From positions 10,319,183 through 10,383,182 of the forward strand of contig KK106981.1 of NCBI GenBank assembly GCA_000611775.1: a DNA stretch of 64,000 nt, in the 5' to 3' direction. Shown here piece after piece: positions 60,576 through 64,000 of the stretch; position 1 is the stretch's first letter, and each line of letters opens with the position of its first letter. The stretch comes from Umbilicaria muhlenbergii (taxonomy: Eukaryota; Ascomycota; Lecanoromycetes; Umbilicariales; Umbilicariaceae). A program made the translations under genes and the position numbers. Under the pieces are notes generated by a model, which saw only the letters and a program-made list of their open reading frames with translations, did no database searches and was not told the DNA's origin.

Positions 60576-61954
60576 CTAGGCTTTCGTGTGGTCGCGCTCT
60601 GCTGACAGGGACGCTCGACTTGCGTCGTCGAGCCTCGGGGGAGCTTCGCCTTCTGGAAACGGCGCATACTTGTCAATGAGATAGAACATGTCTTCGTACG
60701 CTCTGTGACAGTGGTAAGCAAATGCGAGGGGCAGTTCTTCAAATCCCCGCTTGGATAACGATGGGAAATTCGGCACACAGCGCTGATGACTTACTGCTGG
60801 CGAACTGCCGTACCCTGGGCCACGTGGTTGACCGAGTAGATAACGTTGAAATATACGCAATACATCCGGTTTCTGTCATCCCATTCCTCTCTAGGTTCGC
60901 TGGGGCCGTAGTTCCGAAGATAGGTACGCGTGTAGACTTTGTTGTGGATCTTGTTGTAGTTGCACCGCCAATCTCCTATCTCGAACTCATTGTGGGCGTA
61001 CACTGCGCCGGAATCGAAGATGTAGATATCTCCAGTCTCATAGGAGGTCCCCGTGTTGCCTTCCCAGAGATCCGCGTGGCACAAGCTGGGCTTGATGCTT
61101 CGACCATCTGCCTCAAGAATGCCGATCAACCTTGGGATGACATGAGAGAGGACTCTCTTTTCGATTTTGTCAAGGTCTTCCCAGTAACCGTTGGTCTTGA
61201 AGTCGAGGTCAATCACGTGCTGCAACATCTTGGTGAAAAGTGCCGTCCAAGTACTCTCCCATCCAACAGATTGAGGTATCCGGCCTTGGCACGTAGTTAT
61301 GTGGAATCCAAAGTTGCCCGTCGGTGAAATACTCGTGCGGTGTAATTGAGCCAACTTAGAGCACAACTGGTTTGGCTCAGGGACCCTGTCACTCATGTCG
61401 ATGAATTGAGAGAGAAAGAAATATGTCTTTGGACTCTCAATGTGGCATTTTCCAAATGAGTAAGGCTTGGGAACCATAGAGGGCATGGTTTTGTAGAGCT
61501 CACTCATGGCGTTGAACTCGCCTTCCATCATCACCCGCCCAGCATCTTCAGTTGCACATTTAACGAAGTATCGCGCTGGTGTCCCATCGGGAAGCTCGAC
61601 GCTGATTTGAGCGGTGATTGTCCAGGCTGACGTCCCAGATTTGTTGGCGGAGATAATCTTGGTCCCTTTCGGAAATTCGGCGGCAATGTTCTTGTCGAGA
61701 GGGAAGTCTCCAGCTATGGGTTGAGGGCCGCCCTGAATGGTCATGGTATGCGTTTTCATATCATAGGAGAGTAAGGCTGTGGGCGATTGAGGAAACCTTG
61801 CAAAGGGTTCGCTCATTGTGAACCGTGCTTGGGGGTCTTCACGGCTTGGAAAGAAGGTTCGTCTTTCTAGTTCGTCAATGGAAACTTTGGATAGCCGTTC
61901 CTTTCTCAAGGGAAGAAGGAAGTACTGATTCAAATACTTGATAAGATAAGTCAT
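60576..61954 (-). CDS. fructosamine/ketosamine-3-kinase-like protein
   Basis: Two exons (61954-60795 and 60702-60576) give up to 428 residues of the protein-kinase-like fructosamine kinase family. Visible elements: YFVKCATED (ATP-binding lysine), EGEFNAMSELYKT, a SPTGNFGFHITTCQGRIPQ block, the catalytic loop LCHADLWEGN and the metal site IFDSGAVYAHNEFEIGDWRC. Family members phosphorylate ketosamines on glycated proteins, so the group falls off, or phosphorylate related sugars; many fungal copies have no proven substrate. The intron (60794-60703) has a gtaagt donor and cacag acceptor. The first ATG gives a 60-80 residue extension not usual in the family; ATGs at residue 46 (MSEPFARF) or 69 (MTIQGG) are possible true starts. 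Confidence 0.85.
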
Positions 61955-64000
61955 GGCTAAGCCCTTGTAGCATCTGCTTGTTCAAGTATGCATGGATGCT
62001 GCGGAAAGAGGATGCTCTAAGCTCAGGGGCATCTAGCCGAGTAAGCCAGGCTTGATATTGGACCGCACGCGTGCACAAGCATTCATGGGGCGCGATCTCG
62101 ATTCAAATTGGAGAAAGCTCATATCTCGTATGCACGGCTTGTCACCTTGGTCATGCGGAAGGGCCGAGTATCATGCGATGCTGGCTGCCTGAAAGATGTG
62201 AGACGCGCTCCTGTTATAAAAGAGTAACATACTGTATGTACTGCCTTGGCTCAGGCCATTCGGCGCGCGCTCGTCGGCAAATAAAACCACAACCATAACA
62301 CTCCTGTTCCTTTGTGATCATTTCACGTCTATTGTGAGGTTGACGCTCGGAGTTGAGAGCATTGTCCAGGACGTTTGAGGGGCTTGTCGAAGGACAAATG
62401 CCTTAATTGGTTCTCATGGTCCGAAGTCTGCGGCAAAACCAGATATAACCAAGCAACAAGGCGTTGCAAGAACGCCCGCGTACTGGGGGACGTTGTAGTG
62501 GCGTTCGTGGGTGCTCTCAAAGTGTCGATCGTACACAATGTTTGGCAGGTCCCCGGGCACGAAATACGAGAGTAGTCCAGGTTGAAATTGCTCTCCCGTC
62601 CTTCAAAACTCGAAAACCGGCTCCTTGAGGTGACTTGACCTGCAGCGAAACATCGCTCACCACTGAATGGTCTCTGCAGCCTTCCGGCTAGAGAAGCCGC
62701 GGGTGGGTAGTCACCATGCCGTCGGAGAAAACAAAGGAGGAGCCGATGGGACCACACACAGCCAGTTGAACGTCACCTTGCACAACTGAGCTACCCAGGC
62801 AAAAGGCAATCGCGGCCAGTGCGAGGAAACTTCTTAGTGCAACAGATAACATTCAACTCGAGTCAAACCCAACTGGGCGCCCAACAGTCGGATGAGAAGT
62901 GATAAGTTAATTAAGTAATTTCATAACTATGTTAGCATGCTTACAATTGGCTAATGACCCCTGGATCCCCCCCACCCCCCCTCCAAACAAATGATTAATG
63001 ATCGCGGAGTACCCTTCCATGATAAGCCGCCTCCGTAATTCACCTAATTTGCCCGTCATAATGCCAGATCTTAACATCGTCATCAGTGTCTCTATTGACT
63101 CCATCAAAAGCGGCCTGACTGATCACGTAATGCTTGATCATTGACATCCTACAAGGTGTAAGCGGCGGGAACTGCAGTGACGAAGCAACAGAGGCGGCAG
63201 TGACAGTAGAGGGACGCAGTGACAGTAAGGTAGAGAGCAAAAGCCAACAGAAGCGTAGTTTTCGGCTATTTATAATGTCTATTTAGGACGTCTAAAATAA
63301 AACAGAGAAAAATAAACGCAACACAAGGCGCGAAAGACACAGCGAATGCGCAAGAAAGCAGGCTTCTCGAAAGCAAAGGATTCAGCCTCTACGCACGGGG
63401 AGTACGTCAATTTGAGACGAGTTACTCCCCGGTCATGCTCTCAATGGGGGAGAACTCAAGATGTCATGAGCTAGTTTAGAATGCGTTGAATTGACCCATC
63501 AATTCTCCATGATAACCGTGCCCCACAACTAAAGATCGTTCGCTTACGATGCACTTTTCAATTTTGTGATTCAAAACATGGGAGCGCTTCTGGATAGACC
63601 CCTCCATGCATGTGGCTTATTTTAGCGCCTGATCGTGATTTATGGTGTACAGGTCTGTACTCTGTAACCACAGTCGTTAACCTGCTCAGTGTGTGTTCTG
63701 CTACACTTCGTCTCCACTATGTCCGACATTCCACATTAACCCGCAAACACAACAGCGCTGACAGTCTTGAACGATTGTGACTCAGCTCGCGATTCTCGCT
63801 GAATGCAGTGGCTATAGATGTCAAGGTTTACCTATTTGAATTCGATCTGGTCCACATACAAGCTCTAGCAATGGTACTCTATGTTCATTGCTTGATCTTA
63901 CATGGAGCATATGCTAATGCTGATTTACCAGTTCAGGAAGCTACGATTCAATCGATCCCACTCAGATGAAGGACGACCCAACAATCGGGCCTCATCCTCT
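61955..64000. other. right-end region, no firm gene
   Basis: About 2 kb upstream of the kinase-like gene. It holds its promoter, CCCCCCACCCCCC near 62970, and a small duplicated GCAGTGACAGTA motif near 63200-63230. A possible exon begins after ATTTACCAG at about 63932 and is cut by the window end. No frame is supported. Confidence 0.45.

Noticed and set aside
63850-64000. Possible start of a gene at the right edge (ATG followed by gtactc, acceptor at about 63931)
   Set aside because: The intron signals are fair, but only about 23 codons are visible and two frames are possible; not enough to call.

Overview
This is a window from the nuclear genome of a filamentous ascomycete (Pezizomycotina). 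Most genes carry several short GT-AG introns (about 49-100 bp) with fungal branch points of the CTAAC/CTAAT type. The gene set is typically fungal: a Nim1/Gin4-type septum kinase, an Arp2/3 subunit, Ubp6, Smc5, a Zn2Cys6 regulator and a CHAT-domain protein. Base composition is close to even and there is no strong AT-rich (RIP-like) block. I could not fix the class; Eurotiomycetes and Dothideomycetes both fit. I found no convincing tRNA, rRNA, CRISPR array, virus-like element or transposon.

Layout from left to right. 0-9 kb holds a possible gene end at the left edge, a ferric reductase (-), a TRIP4/Rqt4 zinc-finger protein (-), a 95-residue membrane-anchored small protein (-) and a six-exon SHB17-like phosphatase (+). 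9-11.6 kb has no gene. 11.7-16.1 kb is a five-exon Nim1/Gin4/Hsl1 kinase (+). 16.1-19.1 kb holds repeats around a 500-base assembly gap. 19.1-20.9 kb is a C2H2 zinc-finger regulator (-) whose first exon is unresolved, followed by about 6.4 kb of repeat-rich non-coding DNA. 27.3-33.5 kb is a very large RRM protein (-). 34.6-37.8 kb is a head-to-head pair, the Arp2/3 subunit ARPC4 (-) and the deubiquitinase Ubp6 (+). 37.8-43.9 kb has no recognisable gene. 43.9-45.3 kb is a Zn2Cys6 regulator (+). 47.9-51.8 kb is SMC5 (-). 52.2-54.6 kb is a CHAT-domain protein (-) whose frame is broken up. 55.4-56.9 kb is a flavin monooxygenase (+). 57.6-59.6 kb is fumarase (+). 60.6-62 kb is a fructosamine-kinase-like protein (-). 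The last 2 kb shows nothing firm.

The genes are mostly unrelated housekeeping functions (iron reduction, ribosome rescue, sugar phosphates, morphogenesis, actin nucleation, proteasome, genome stability, TCA cycle), so this is ordinary chromosome rather than a secondary-metabolite cluster or mobile island. I did not find a new multi-gene system. The points most worth a second look are gene-architecture oddities: start and stop codons carried on 3- and 9-nt exons, a stopless 51-nt intron in SMC5 and 22- and 36-nt micro-exons in the phosphatase. A perfect CGG-N8-CCG palindrome before the monooxygenase, a fumarase start codon lying exactly at a splice donor and the fragmented CHAT gene also stand out. 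Exon limits were worked out by hand from frames, splice signals and expected family sequence; no alignment or transcript data were available.
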